A DNA stretch of 64,000 nucleotides from Planctomycetota bacterium (GTDB lineage: Bacteria; Planctomycetota; Planctomycetia; Pirellulales; Pirellulaceae). The notes below the pieces were generated by a model. That model had not been told where the DNA came from and did no database searches. It saw only the letters and a program-made list of their open reading frames with translations. The DNA is taken from contig JABAAE010000001.1 in assembly GCA_014238905.1 (NCBI GenBank), positions 1 through 64,000 on the forward strand, written 5' to 3'. Below are positions 56,368-64,000 of the stretch, one piece after another. Within the stretch, counting starts at the first letter, position 1, and every line of letters begins with the position of its first letter. Position numbers and translations under genes: made by a program.

Positions 56368-58032
56368 ATGATTATTTTGATCGGGATTATCGTCCTATTC
56401 ATTGCGTTGATCGTCTTCATCGTCTTAAGTGCCAAGAAAACACATTGGCTGAATTTGGTCGGTCTATTTCTTGTATTTTGTCTTGCCACCTTCTACATGA
56501 TCACGTCCGGGCTGGTTTACAAAACCAATGCCGCCTGGAAAAAGGTCTTGCAGAACAATGAGAAAAAGCTGGAGGCACAAACCAAACAACTACAGATCGC
56601 CTTGGTGGGAAGTGGAAGTGAGGTCGAATTTTCTCCGGAATCACTCAAGGGCGCCGAAATCGAAGCAGAGAAGCTGGTTTTTGGCCGGGGCCGTGTTTGG
56701 CGAGAGAGTACACCTCAGGCCTTTGTACCGGGTGCCAATCCAAGTGATTTGACAACCGGTAGCCTGACGGTCAACCTTCCTCCCAATGCGTCCTCCTTCC
56801 TGACCGCCAAGCAACCCCGAGACACGCTTGAACAATGGGATGTAGACCCAGATGCAAAAACCGATACCTCGCTGGTTTATGTCTTCCTGGAAAAGCCAGA
56901 TGGAATGGGCGGTTACCAAATCGCCAACTACATTGGTATTTTCGCAGCCAAGGAACCCTCGGAGGACAATACAACCGTCAAGCTGAGTCCAAGCATGATT
57001 CTTCCAGACCCGACTAATTTGGCAGAGTTAAGAGCGACAGACCCAACCTTCAAGACTGCCAGAGAATTGTTGACAACGGGGATCGATGGTAACACGCGGT
57101 GGGCCATGTACGACATATTGCCTACCGACAGCTATGACGTCTTTCGGGAAGCCATCCGAGCCGAAAAAGACTACGCTGCAGATCTCGAAATACCGTTGGA
57201 CGAATTGCGATCAGAATTGACCACCAAATACATGCCGATTGATTCGCTACGGTTGAGAAACAATGAGGTCAAATACGATAGAATCATCGATTCTATCGTC
57301 TACACCAATCAACCTGAAATCGAGTTCAAAGATGACACCGATTTCACCCCCACCGATGAAGAAACATGGTTTGAAATCGAGTTCACAGACAAAGCAAAGG
57401 GTGCTTTTAAAGTTGACTTTGATAGTAGTCTCGGTGGCGATGCTCAGAAAGAGATCGCGTTGGAAGGGCAGGCATTCGATCGGGATGGACTGGCACAGGT
57501 CAGTGCTTTGAAACTGGGCGAAGATGTGACTTTTGAAAAGGATCAAACGGTCATGCTGGACAGTAAGTCCTGGCTTGAGAACCCGGTAGCGTTTATTGAA
57601 GAAATGAAAGATGCCGGAACCGTGGTTGAAAAACAGGTCATTTTCCGCCGAACTTTAAACGACTTCGACTTCGAGTTCAGAGACCTCGTCTCACAGATCG
57701 TGCAATTGACCAAAGATCGCAATCACGCTCAGGCAAAGTACACCCAGCTACAGGAAATCGATGCCGGATACGAAGCCCAAAAGAAATACCGTTCTGACGT
57801 TCGCGACAAACTGAACCAGGACGTTACCAATTTCAAAGGGGACAAGGAATCCGTTGATGGCTATTATCAAAAACTAGTAGCTAAACTGAAGGCGGAACAG
57901 TCGGAAATTGATACGCTGTACAGGATTTGCAAAGAGAATCTTGCGAAAAAGGAGGCCATGGAAGCCAAGTTTCGTGAGATTATCGAGGAAAAAACGCGTC
58001 AGGCCGCCGCTGCGGCTGGTGACGCTCCGTAA
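56368..58032 (+). CDS. Two-helix membrane protein with coiled-coil C-terminus, function unknown
   Basis: A 554-residue protein from the ATG at 56368 (MIILIGIIVLF); the frame is open to a TTG at 56341. Two membrane helices lie at about 1-22 and 33-53. A periplasmic or cytoplasmic middle part of mixed structure follows (about 60-420), then a coiled coil (about 440-545, with LVSQIVQLTKDRNHAQAKYT) and an Ala-rich tail. No domain is recognised. The strong promoter suggests substantial expression. Confidence 0.8.
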   Translation: MIILIGIIVLFIALIVFIVLSAKKTHWLNLVGLFLVFCLATFYMITSGLVYKTNAAWKKVLQNNEKKLEAQTKQLQIALVGSGSEVEFSPESLKGAEIEAEKLVFGRGRVWRESTPQAFVPGANPSDLTTGSLTVNLPPNASSFLTAKQPRDTLEQWDVDPDAKTDTSLVYVFLEKPDGMGGYQIANYIGIFAAKEPSEDNTTVKLSPSMILPDPTNLAELRATDPTFKTARELLTTGIDGNTRWAMYDILPTDSYDVFREAIRAEKDYAADLEIPLDELRSELTTKYMPIDSLRLRNNEVKYDRIIDSIVYTNQPEIEFKDDTDFTPTDEETWFEIEFTDKAKGAFKVDFDSSLGGDAQKEIALEGQAFDRDGLAQVSALKLGEDVTFEKDQTVMLDSKSWLENPVAFIEEMKDAGTVVEKQVIFRRTLNDFDFEFRDLVSQIVQLTKDRNHAQAKYTQLQEIDAGYEAQKKYRSDVRDKLNQDVTNFKGDKESVDGYYQKLVAKLKAEQSEIDTLYRICKENLAKKEAMEAKFREIIEEKTRQAAAAAGDAP

Positions 58033-58512
58033 CTTCGTTATCCAATATAGAGATTGCCATTGTTCTTCGGTCAGATTTTGAATCAACCCCGAAAATACGA
58101 TCTCTAGCTTTTCATGATCGGGACTAAAGAGGTTTCAGAGAGCGGATCTGGGACAAAAACAGACCCCGCTAATTGAAATCGAATACTCGGTCAAAATCAG
58201 GTGCCCGAGCCTGCGCCGTTTTGCCAGATATGGATAGGTCCAATCGACATTCCCAATCATTGGCGACGATTCTTGGGGAACGATTTGCGTTGAACCTGAT
58301 CAGGTTATTTCAGAACTGGCCCGGGCAGACGACACGGCACAACAAGAGCCAATAGTGAAAGCAGTGTTGATGCCCGGTTGACCATCAACTAAATGGACGA
58401 CAGGCTCGTTGTAATCCGTTGTCTTCTCTATGGTGATTTGACTCTTGCCATTAGCGTGATTTTCAGCTTGCCGATAACCCTAACTCTGTGGTGTGTTGAA
58501 CTGGACAATCGC
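58033..58512 (+). other. 480-bp intergenic region with a 14-bp palindrome
   Basis: AACCTGATCAGGTT (58293-58306) is a perfect 14-bp palindrome. The region otherwise holds no credible gene. The palindrome lies about 205 bp before the broken lipoprotein gene and could be an operator site. It superficially resembles the 3' half of a TPP riboswitch, but the conserved GGCTGAGA half is missing. Confidence 0.5.
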
Positions 58513-59115
58513 ATGAGCTATTCTCGCCGATCGTTGGAATTTCACTTGTTTCTGTTACTGGTTGTTTGCGCAGGCTGTTCGAAACTGCAGAACAGCGACC
58601 CTGTTGAGGTGGGCACTAGCCAGTTGCCCACGCTGCCCGCGGGATGGGAAGAATAATATTTCGAACAGGATCGGTGCAAAGTTTTTGTGCCGCGAGGTCA
58701 CTCATTCGCTACCGGTTCGACGTTTGATAGGTCAGATGGCAACCTTGCCGATTACATTAAATATTCGGGCGATCGCTGTGCTTTGTTTATAGAATTCACT
58801 CACCGACGGCTGCATTCCACTTTTAGTGATGACCTGGCGGGGTCTTTCGACAAGAGCATGAGCAGAACTGTCAAGTTAGCAGAGAGACAAGCAGGTCCGG
58901 CGAAAGTTAAATCAGTAGGCGTTATAACCTTGTTCGGAAACCCTGGTCGAGAAATGATCACGACGCAGCACGAAGGAAAATTGCATCGTAAAACTTGGGT
59001 GGTTTACATGAACCGCGCTGTACTTCAAATGAATTTTGTTTGCGACCCAACCGACGACGAGACGATGACAAAGAGAAAAGCTTTCTTCGAATCGATCCGA
59101 TTTGCCGAAAAATAG
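58513..59115 (+). pseudogene. Lipoprotein gene interrupted by an in-frame stop codon
   Basis: From the ATG at 58513 the frame encodes a lipoprotein signal (SLEFHLFLLLVVCAGC, lipobox VCAGC) and 47 codons, then a TAA at 58654-58656. It continues in the same frame for 152 more codons to 59115 without a frame change (YFEQDRCKVFVPRG ... KRKAFFESIRFAEK). The downstream part looks like genuine protein, with regular secondary structure and a natural C-terminus. A single substitution, for example TAC or TAT to TAA, would explain it. Alternatives are a sequencing error or read-through. No domain is recognised. Confidence 0.7.
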
Positions 59116-59151
59116 GCCATCGATACCAACGGCTTGCAGGTCAAATCGGCT

Positions 59152-60891
59152 TTACCGAAACCGCAATCCGGTTCTTTCCATCAAGGCCCCTATTCTTTCG
59201 TTCAACTGAAGAACCTCTTGGCCATGCGTCTGCAGAAATTCAACCAACAGGGTTTCTTTTGCCTGTAACAGATTTCCAAGTTCCGAAATGACCTCTTCGG
59301 TTTGGTGGTTGAGTTTCGACCTCAGCAGGTTTTTTTTACTGGCATAAACCTCGGCCAGGGTGCCATTAAAAACCTCGGCCAACTGCGGCCCAAGGTCCGA
59401 ACTCAATTTCCAACTAGGCCGATCCAGTGATCCCGACAAATGTGCCGTTGTTTCGAATTTTCGGAGGGACGCCAATTCACCGTTTACCGTGCCAATAAAA
59501 TCAGAAGCCATGCGTCCATCAAGAGCAGATAGCATTTCCATAGAGACACCCGTTTGGACGGTCGTCACCTTGCCGGTAAGCTGCTCGCCTGCCAGTTCGA
59601 TGCGACCCCGAATTTCCAGCCTGGTTTTTCCAATTCGCAATCCAACCCTTTGATCAACATCGACAGTCTGTTCCGCAATTTGCAACGCCGGAATATGAAA
59701 AATGATTCTGTCACGGTTAATGTCACCCGTTCGATCGACCATTCCTTTCAGGTTGAATCCTATGTCACCGGTGGACTGCAGATGGAGATAGGTTGGCTTG
59801 CCATATCTTCTGGGCTGTGTCGTCAGTCCGACAAGGGCTCCCGTAAATTCAAAAGACCTTTCGTCGATCTCGGCATAGCCGCCGAGGCTCAAATTACGCA
59901 CGAGAAAATCTGGTTCTTCGATGATGCCCGGAAACCGAATCGTCTGGCCGCGATCTCGAAGGGTCTCTAGGCTCTTCTCGGGATGAGGGAAATGTGTCCG
60001 CAGCCATCTAATCCAACCAATGGCCTGATCCACTCGTCGTCCATGAATTTTTCCAACCATCAGTTGGGATAGCGTCTGTCCATTGAGTTTCCCGCTGACC
60101 TGAATTTCCCTGATCCTTTGGAGGTCCCTGTTCTTGGTAGAGACGATTTCGCCTCGATCTTTTGCCATCTGCACGCGGTGTCGTCGCAATGCCTGTTTGA
60201 TTTGATTGAGATCAACCTTGATCGTTTGGGAGTCGCGAACGGCCTGCTCGATTCGCGGCAAATCCCTTAGAGTGTTCAGTGGATTTTCCCTGAGCGCAAG
60301 CGACAGATTGCGAATTTCGCGAACACGCTGCTCCGCTTTCTTGGCCTGTCCCATCAATACTTGATATTCGCCACGCCAACGGTCCATCATCTCCTTTGAA
60401 AACCGCACGGTCTCGAAGTTCTCATCAAACCGTTTCGTCAAAAACGAGGTCATGCCCCCAACAATCTTTTCCCCCATTCCTTCCAAGCGATCGTTTAACA
60501 GCCGGGATTCAACTGGCTTGGGTGCTGGAATCTCGCCAACTTCACTCGGCACCTGCCTCGTTGCACCGAGCCGAATTTCGTTAAGGCGACCTTCGGTGAT
60601 AATGACTTTTTTTCGAAACAACGCGTTTCGATCGAGACGGAGATATCCATTGGAAAATTCCAGCAGATTCTCCATCGGATTGCCAGGACTGGTCAAAGCG
60701 ACCCTACCGACAGTGAGGTGGGTTTGAAAAGGAGATGCCTTGAGTTGATCAATTTCTAATTTTGAGCCGGTTAACCACTCTGTCGTCGAGGTCAGTGCCC
60801 AACTAAGCACCGGGCCTGAACCGTAGTGAATTGTCGTCAAGAAAAGAACGAGAATAGCCAGTCGGACCATCACATATTTCCACTTGATCAT
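59152..60891 (-). CDS. TIGR03545 family membrane-anchored protein
   Basis: A 579-residue protein with one N-terminal membrane helix (about 9-30), then a long periplasmic region. The beginning resembles AsmA-type beta structure (LEIDQLKASPFQTHLTVGRVAL). The middle is strongly helical (about 170-270), followed by beta-rich C-terminal parts. It fits the TIGR03545 family, which is always encoded beside TIGR03546; here the pair overlaps by 4 bp. The function is not known. An AsmA-like role in envelope lipid handling is only a guess. Confidence 0.85.
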   Translation of the reverse strand: MIKWKYVMVRLAILVLFLTTIHYGSGPVLSWALTSTTEWLTGSKLEIDQLKASPFQTHLTVGRVALTSPGNPMENLLEFSNGYLRLDRNALFRKKVIITEGRLNEIRLGATRQVPSEVGEIPAPKPVESRLLNDRLEGMGEKIVGGMTSFLTKRFDENFETVRFSKEMMDRWRGEYQVLMGQAKKAEQRVREIRNLSLALRENPLNTLRDLPRIEQAVRDSQTIKVDLNQIKQALRRHRVQMAKDRGEIVSTKNRDLQRIREIQVSGKLNGQTLSQLMVGKIHGRRVDQAIGWIRWLRTHFPHPEKSLETLRDRGQTIRFPGIIEEPDFLVRNLSLGGYAEIDERSFEFTGALVGLTTQPRRYGKPTYLHLQSTGDIGFNLKGMVDRTGDINRDRIIFHIPALQIAEQTVDVDQRVGLRIGKTRLEIRGRIELAGEQLTGKVTTVQTGVSMEMLSALDGRMASDFIGTVNGELASLRKFETTAHLSGSLDRPSWKLSSDLGPQLAEVFNGTLAEVYASKKNLLRSKLNHQTEEVISELGNLLQAKETLLVEFLQTHGQEVLQLNERIGALMERTGLRFR

Positions 60892-61406
60892 GGCTCGACC
60901 CCTACAAATTCAGCCATTTTTCTTCGGCCCAATAGTTGGCGGTAGATCCAAAACCTAATCAACCATCTGGAAACGCCAGGGGCGCACTTCAGGTAAATGA
61001 TTTTTGCAGAAAGGTAGACCGGAAAAAGTAGAATCAAGCCAACGACCAAACTCCCCAGCACAACGGTATTATTGAAACGGGTCCACGGGATAATGGGTTG
61101 CTGATAGAGCCAGATCCAAGTCGATTCCAGCGACTCCAGGGAGAGCACAAACAGACCGATTTGATGGGAGATGGGATCCAAAAACGAACCCAACCAGGAA
61201 AAAAAGAGTGTTGAAAGACTGGCAGCCAACAGGTTGACACTGGTGGCAAAAACGAAGAGACAGAACAGGTAAGCAAAGAGGCTATCCTTGGGGATCAAAC
61301 CGATCACCAATCCCAAGGCAACACCAAACGCTATTTGTTGGGGTGAATCGCTACCGCGAATGGCAGCCAACAACAACCTAAACATTCTATAAAGAAATAG
61401 AAACAT
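60888..61406 (-). CDS. TIGR03546 family small membrane protein
   Basis: A 172-residue protein with a family start (RLLLAAIRGSDSPQQIAFGVALGLVIGLIP) and four or so hydrophobic helices, similar to the DUF2062 group. It is the obligatory neighbour of TIGR03545 and overlaps it by ATGA. A second in-frame ATG at 61385 is an alternative start. Inner membrane; function unknown. Confidence 0.85.
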   Translation of the reverse strand: MFLFLYRMFRLLLAAIRGSDSPQQIAFGVALGLVIGLIPKDSLFAYLFCLFVFATSVNLLAASLSTLFFSWLGSFLDPISHQIGLFVLSLESLESTWIWLYQQPIIPWTRFNNTVVLGSLVVGLILLFPVYLSAKIIYLKCAPGVSRWLIRFWIYRQLLGRRKMAEFVGVEP

Positions 61407-61524
61407 CCTTGTTTCTCAAACAAATGAAGACCGAAGCGGGAGACAGCTCTACTGGTTCGGTGATTCGCCATTTAGTTCGACCATCACCACGCCAACGGCA
61501 TGCCTGCCCTGTTTTGCAGGTGCA

Positions 61525-61550
61525 TAAAAAAACACGGCAGAAACCGTGTT
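61525..61550 (-). terminator. Intrinsic terminator of rpsT
   Basis: On the minus strand AACACGG and CCGTGTT pair around a six-base loop and are followed by a T-run (an A-run at 61526-61532 on the plus strand). It lies about 60 bp after the rpsT stop and separates rpsT from the TIGR03546 gene. Confidence 0.85.
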
Positions 61551-61611
61551 GGAATCGACCCAACCTTAGCAAAATAAAGGGGTCGTTCAAAGACTCATCT
61601 TTGATGTCAAA

Positions 61612-61884
61612 TTAGCTAGCAGCCTTGGCTTTTTTGATCATATTGGAAAGTCGCGATTTGCTGCGTGCTGCTTTATTGGGATGAATCAGATTACCCGCCC
61701 CAGCCTTATCCAACTTCTTGGTGACCAGCAGAAATTCTTCCTCTGCCTTGGTGATATCACCGTCAGCGACTGCTTGACGAACTTTCTTGATCTGGGTTCG
61801 AACTGAACTACGACTGGCTTTATTCCTCAGTCGGCGAACGTCATTTTGTCGTAATCGTTTTTTTGCACTTGCGGAGTTTGGCAT
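61612..61884 (-). CDS. rpsT: 30S ribosomal protein S20
   Basis: A 90-residue basic protein with the usual S20 N-terminus (MPNSASAKKRLRQNDVRRLRNKA) and C-terminal HPNKAARSKSRL motif; it binds 16S rRNA in the small subunit. It is monocistronic with its own terminator and is divergent from cobA-hemD. Confidence 0.97.
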   Translation of the reverse strand: MPNSASAKKRLRQNDVRRLRNKASRSSVRTQIKKVRQAVADGDITKAEEEFLLVTKKLDKAGAGNLIHPNKAARSKSRLSNMIKKAKAAS

Positions 61885-62022
61885 TGCTTAAAGTTTGCTT
61901 TGTTTTACTTGGTCAGTTGAATCTAGTAGTATGGCAAATTCACTCAACAGTGTCGAGAGCCAGCCTCGAAAAGCCGTGGGAAAAACACAAATTTGACGAC
62001 AACACCATTTACAAACGCCGAA

Positions 62023-63543
62023 ATGGACAGTCCAAAACGCCCTTCCGCCGGAAAAGTTTACCTAATCGGCGCCGGCCCCGGCGACCCGGGTCTACTGACC
62101 CTTCGCGGCAGGGAATGTCTGGAATTAGCCGATGTCGTGATTTTTGACTATCTGGTCAATCCTGAATTGCTCAAACACGCCCCGTCAGCAGAAAAAATAT
62201 GCCTTGGAAAACACGGCCGGGAACGGATCATGCCTCAGGCCGAGGTGAATCAACTGGTCGTTCAGCACGCCAAAAAAGGAGAACTGGTAGCAAGATTAAA
62301 GGGCGGGGACCCCGCAATCTTCGCTCGTACCCACCAGGAACTGGATTACCTGCAGGAAAACGGAATTCCATTTGAAATTGTTCCAGGCATCACCGCCGCG
62401 ATGGCAGTCACAAGCACTGTCGGCATCGCTTTGACTCATCGTGATTGTGCGTCGGCCGTCGCGTTGGTGACCGGGCAGGGTAAAGAGGGTGGGCCTCCAA
62501 AAAATATCGACTATCAGGCTCTGGCAAGATTCTCCGGGACGCTGGTCTTTTATATGGGAACCACCACCGCAGAACATTGGTCAACCGAGTTGATCTCCGC
62601 AGGCATGGATGGTGATACCCCTGTTGTCGCAGTCAGGTATTGCAGCCTTCCTCAACAGTCCTCGTTTCATTGTCGATTGGCTGAGGTGGGAGACCTGGTA
62701 ACGGGTCCGCCTAGATTGCGGCCACCGGTCGTCTTTGTGGTTGGCAAGACGGCAGCAGAATTTGGAAATTACAATTGGTTTGAATCCCGGCCCCTCTTTG
62801 GAAAGACGATTTTGGTGACCCGTCCCGAAGGTCAGGCTGGAACCCTTGCGAAGTCCTTGAGTGATCTCGGGGCAACGGTTCTTCAGCAACCGGCAATACG
62901 AATCCAACCTGTGGAAGACTCACTACCCATCGAAGCGATTCTGGCAAGGTTAATCGATTTTGACTGGATTGTTTTTTCCAGCGTCAACGGTGTTGATTTC
63001 TTCTTCCGCGAAATCATGAAAGTGGCGGATCTGCGTTTGCTCAACAATGCCAAACTGGCCGTTATCGGACCGGCCACCGCCGATCGTTTGGCCGATTACC
63101 ACCTTCATCATGACCTGATGCCAACTGTTTATGAGGCCTCTGAATTAGCCCGTGCCCTCGTGTCCGCCACCCAGGGAAAACGGGTTTTGTTAATTCGGGC
63201 CAGCCGGGGCAGGGAGATTCTAGACGAAACTCTATCCCCGCAAGCCGATGTTACCCAATTGGTCTGCTACGAGAGTTCGGATGTCGAAAAGTCGGACCCC
63301 GAAATTCTGCAGCGTTTACAACAGGGTGAGATTGATTATGTCACGGTTACCAGTTCTGCCATCGCCAAATCCCTGGTCCATCTGTTCGGTGATGAGCTCG
63401 AAAACGCGCACCTTGCCAGTATCAGTCCGGTCACCACAGAATCACTTACGCAAAATCGGTTAACAGTTACCTGCGAAGCGAAGGAGTACACAATGAACGG
63501 AGTCGTTGATGCGATCTTGGAGCATTCCCGCCAATCACTATAG
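62023..63543 (+). CDS. cobA-hemD: Fused uroporphyrinogen-III C-methyltransferase and uroporphyrinogen-III synthase
   Basis: A 506-residue fusion of CobA (SUMT, N-terminal ~250 residues) and HemD (C-terminal ~240). CobA motifs: VYLIGAGPGDPGLLTLRG, RLKGGDPAIFAR and VPGITAAMAV. The HemD part starts near KTILVTRPEGQ and includes VFSSVNGVDFFF and the conserved VTVTSSAIAKSL. The enzyme makes uroporphyrinogen III and methylates it to precorrin-2 for sirohaem or cobalamin. The ATG at 62023 is preferred; a TTG at 61993 is in frame. No other haem gene is adjacent. Confidence 0.93.
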   Translation: MDSPKRPSAGKVYLIGAGPGDPGLLTLRGRECLELADVVIFDYLVNPELLKHAPSAEKICLGKHGRERIMPQAEVNQLVVQHAKKGELVARLKGGDPAIFARTHQELDYLQENGIPFEIVPGITAAMAVTSTVGIALTHRDCASAVALVTGQGKEGGPPKNIDYQALARFSGTLVFYMGTTTAEHWSTELISAGMDGDTPVVAVRYCSLPQQSSFHCRLAEVGDLVTGPPRLRPPVVFVVGKTAAEFGNYNWFESRPLFGKTILVTRPEGQAGTLAKSLSDLGATVLQQPAIRIQPVEDSLPIEAILARLIDFDWIVFSSVNGVDFFFREIMKVADLRLLNNAKLAVIGPATADRLADYHLHHDLMPTVYEASELARALVSATQGKRVLLIRASRGREILDETLSPQADVTQLVCYESSDVEKSDPEILQRLQQGEIDYVTVTSSAIAKSLVHLFGDELENAHLASISPVTTESLTQNRLTVTCEAKEYTMNGVVDAILEHSRQSL

Positions 63544-63645
63544 TTCCAATTGACATAGCAGTATCGTAACGACAGAAAAGTCAATCCTCGTCTTGATGGT
63601 TGCACTCGGACCCGTTCCTATCAGCCCCATCCATCCTTGGCAGAC

Positions 63646-64000
63646 CTAAAAAACGGTTGGGATATTGCCGGTTACGGAGCTCAGCCAGGCAATTCCACCG
63701 ATGTACAAACTGAATGTTATGATCGCCAGCATGACCAGGCAAACCCACTTCTCTGAGCCATCGCCGGTAATTCCGACGACCAACAGACCGGTTGCCAAAA
63801 CCATCGAACCCAAGACGAAAACCAGCTCGCGAAAGAAACCCCAGGACTGATTGTTGGCGCTGGCCATTGAAGCCGCGTTTTTCAGATCCGCCCAGGTCGA
63901 ATTCTGAAGCCGACGCCGTTCCTGAGATTGTTTGGTTCGGAGATCATCCATTTCCTTTTTCAGGATTCCCAACCGCTCCGGAGTAAGCGTTTTTCCCGGT
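63646..64000 (-). CDS. Small membrane protein, N-terminus beyond the window edge (partial)
   Basis: The frame reads from the window edge as PGKTLTPERLGILKKEMDD, with a charged helical start. About 105 further residues follow, including two membrane helices (FFRELVFVLGSMVLATGLLV and WVCLVMLAIITFSLYIGGIA). A TTG at 63972 could start it, but the upstream residues look like protein, so the gene probably begins outside. No domain recognised. It converges on cobA-hemD, with about 100 bp between stops. Confidence 0.65.
   Translation of the reverse strand, partial: PGKTLTPERLGILKKEMDDLRTKQSQERRRLQNSTWADLKNAASMASANNQSWGFFRELVFVLGSMVLATGLLVVGITGDGSEKWVCLVMLAIITFSLYIGGIAWLSSVTGNIPTVF

Noticed and set aside
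58250..58330. TPP riboswitch suggested by TTGAACCTGATCAGGTTA
   Set aside because: The conserved GGCTGAGA half and the pairing helices are missing, and no thiamine gene follows.
58687..59115. Independent gene starting at GTG 58687
   Set aside because: It is in frame with the lipoprotein start, lacks its own ribosome binding site or signal peptide, and is better read as the second part of one interrupted gene.

Overview
The window reads as chromosome of a planctomycete (Pirellulales/Planctomycetales type). Evidence: a planctomycete cytochrome/DUF1549/DUF1553 gene followed by a DUF1501 gene, a second DUF1501 gene, a sulfatase, a DUF1080 protein, a Tat-exported Gfo/Idh oxidoreductase, an ECF sigma factor next to a membrane Ser/Thr kinase, many long secreted proteins without recognisable domains, and moderate G+C. 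It is mostly ordinary core chromosome. I saw no phage, insertion sequence, CRISPR array, integrase or tRNA gene.

Layout. 1-1054: 3' end of a 23S rRNA gene, a spacer of about 310 bp, 5S rRNA and a strong terminator, then a short tandem-repeat patch. 1.4-14.4 kb: zinc-ribbon membrane protein, RstBA-like two-component system, GT9 glycosyltransferase, secreted protein, trxB, cstA, a PII gene (glnB) with an interesting upstream region, and a DUF368 transporter. 14.8-23.4 kb: DinB protein, def-fmt pair, orphan glcE, a GT39 membrane glycosyltransferase, a metallopeptidase related to dipeptidyl peptidase III, and murB. 23.5-38.7 kb: sulfatase, DUF4287 protein, methyltransferase, the cytochrome/DUF1553-DUF1501 pair, rsmG, a Nif3-like protein, a secreted protein, a large NhaC antiporter, a 22-bp-period repeat and a second DUF1501 gene. 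38.9-46.3 kb: FtsX/MacB-type permease, two secreted cyclophilins, apbE and an oxidoreductase. 46.4-52.6 kb: kinase plus sigma pair, thyA-folA, and a DUF1080 protein. 52.7-64 kb: a giant TolC-like lipoprotein, a membrane coiled-coil protein with a near-consensus promoter, a lipoprotein gene broken by an in-frame stop, the TIGR03545/TIGR03546 pair, rpsT, a cobA-hemD fusion and an edge-truncated membrane protein.

How genes work together. def and fmt act on initiator formyl-methionine; thyA and folA form the dTMP/folate cycle; murB and the DUF368 protein serve peptidoglycan precursor and lipid-carrier supply. The cytochrome/DUF1553 and DUF1501 genes form the usual planctomycete export pair. The sigma factor and kinase form a regulatory unit.

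Most interesting points. (a) The peptidyl-transferase part of the 23S rRNA reads like archaeal/eukaryotic LSU rRNA, while the flanking domain VI and the 5S are bacterial in type. (b) Upstream of glnB, a close match to a sigma-54 promoter is followed about 240 bp later by a terminator hairpin, suggesting a small RNA or an attenuated leader; the PII protein itself lacks the uridylylated Tyr51. (c) MurB has Phe where the catalytic Ser/Cys is expected. (d) A lipoprotein gene carries a single in-frame stop. (e) NhaC carries a hydrophilic insertion of about 220 residues. All comparisons with known families are from memory; no searches were run.
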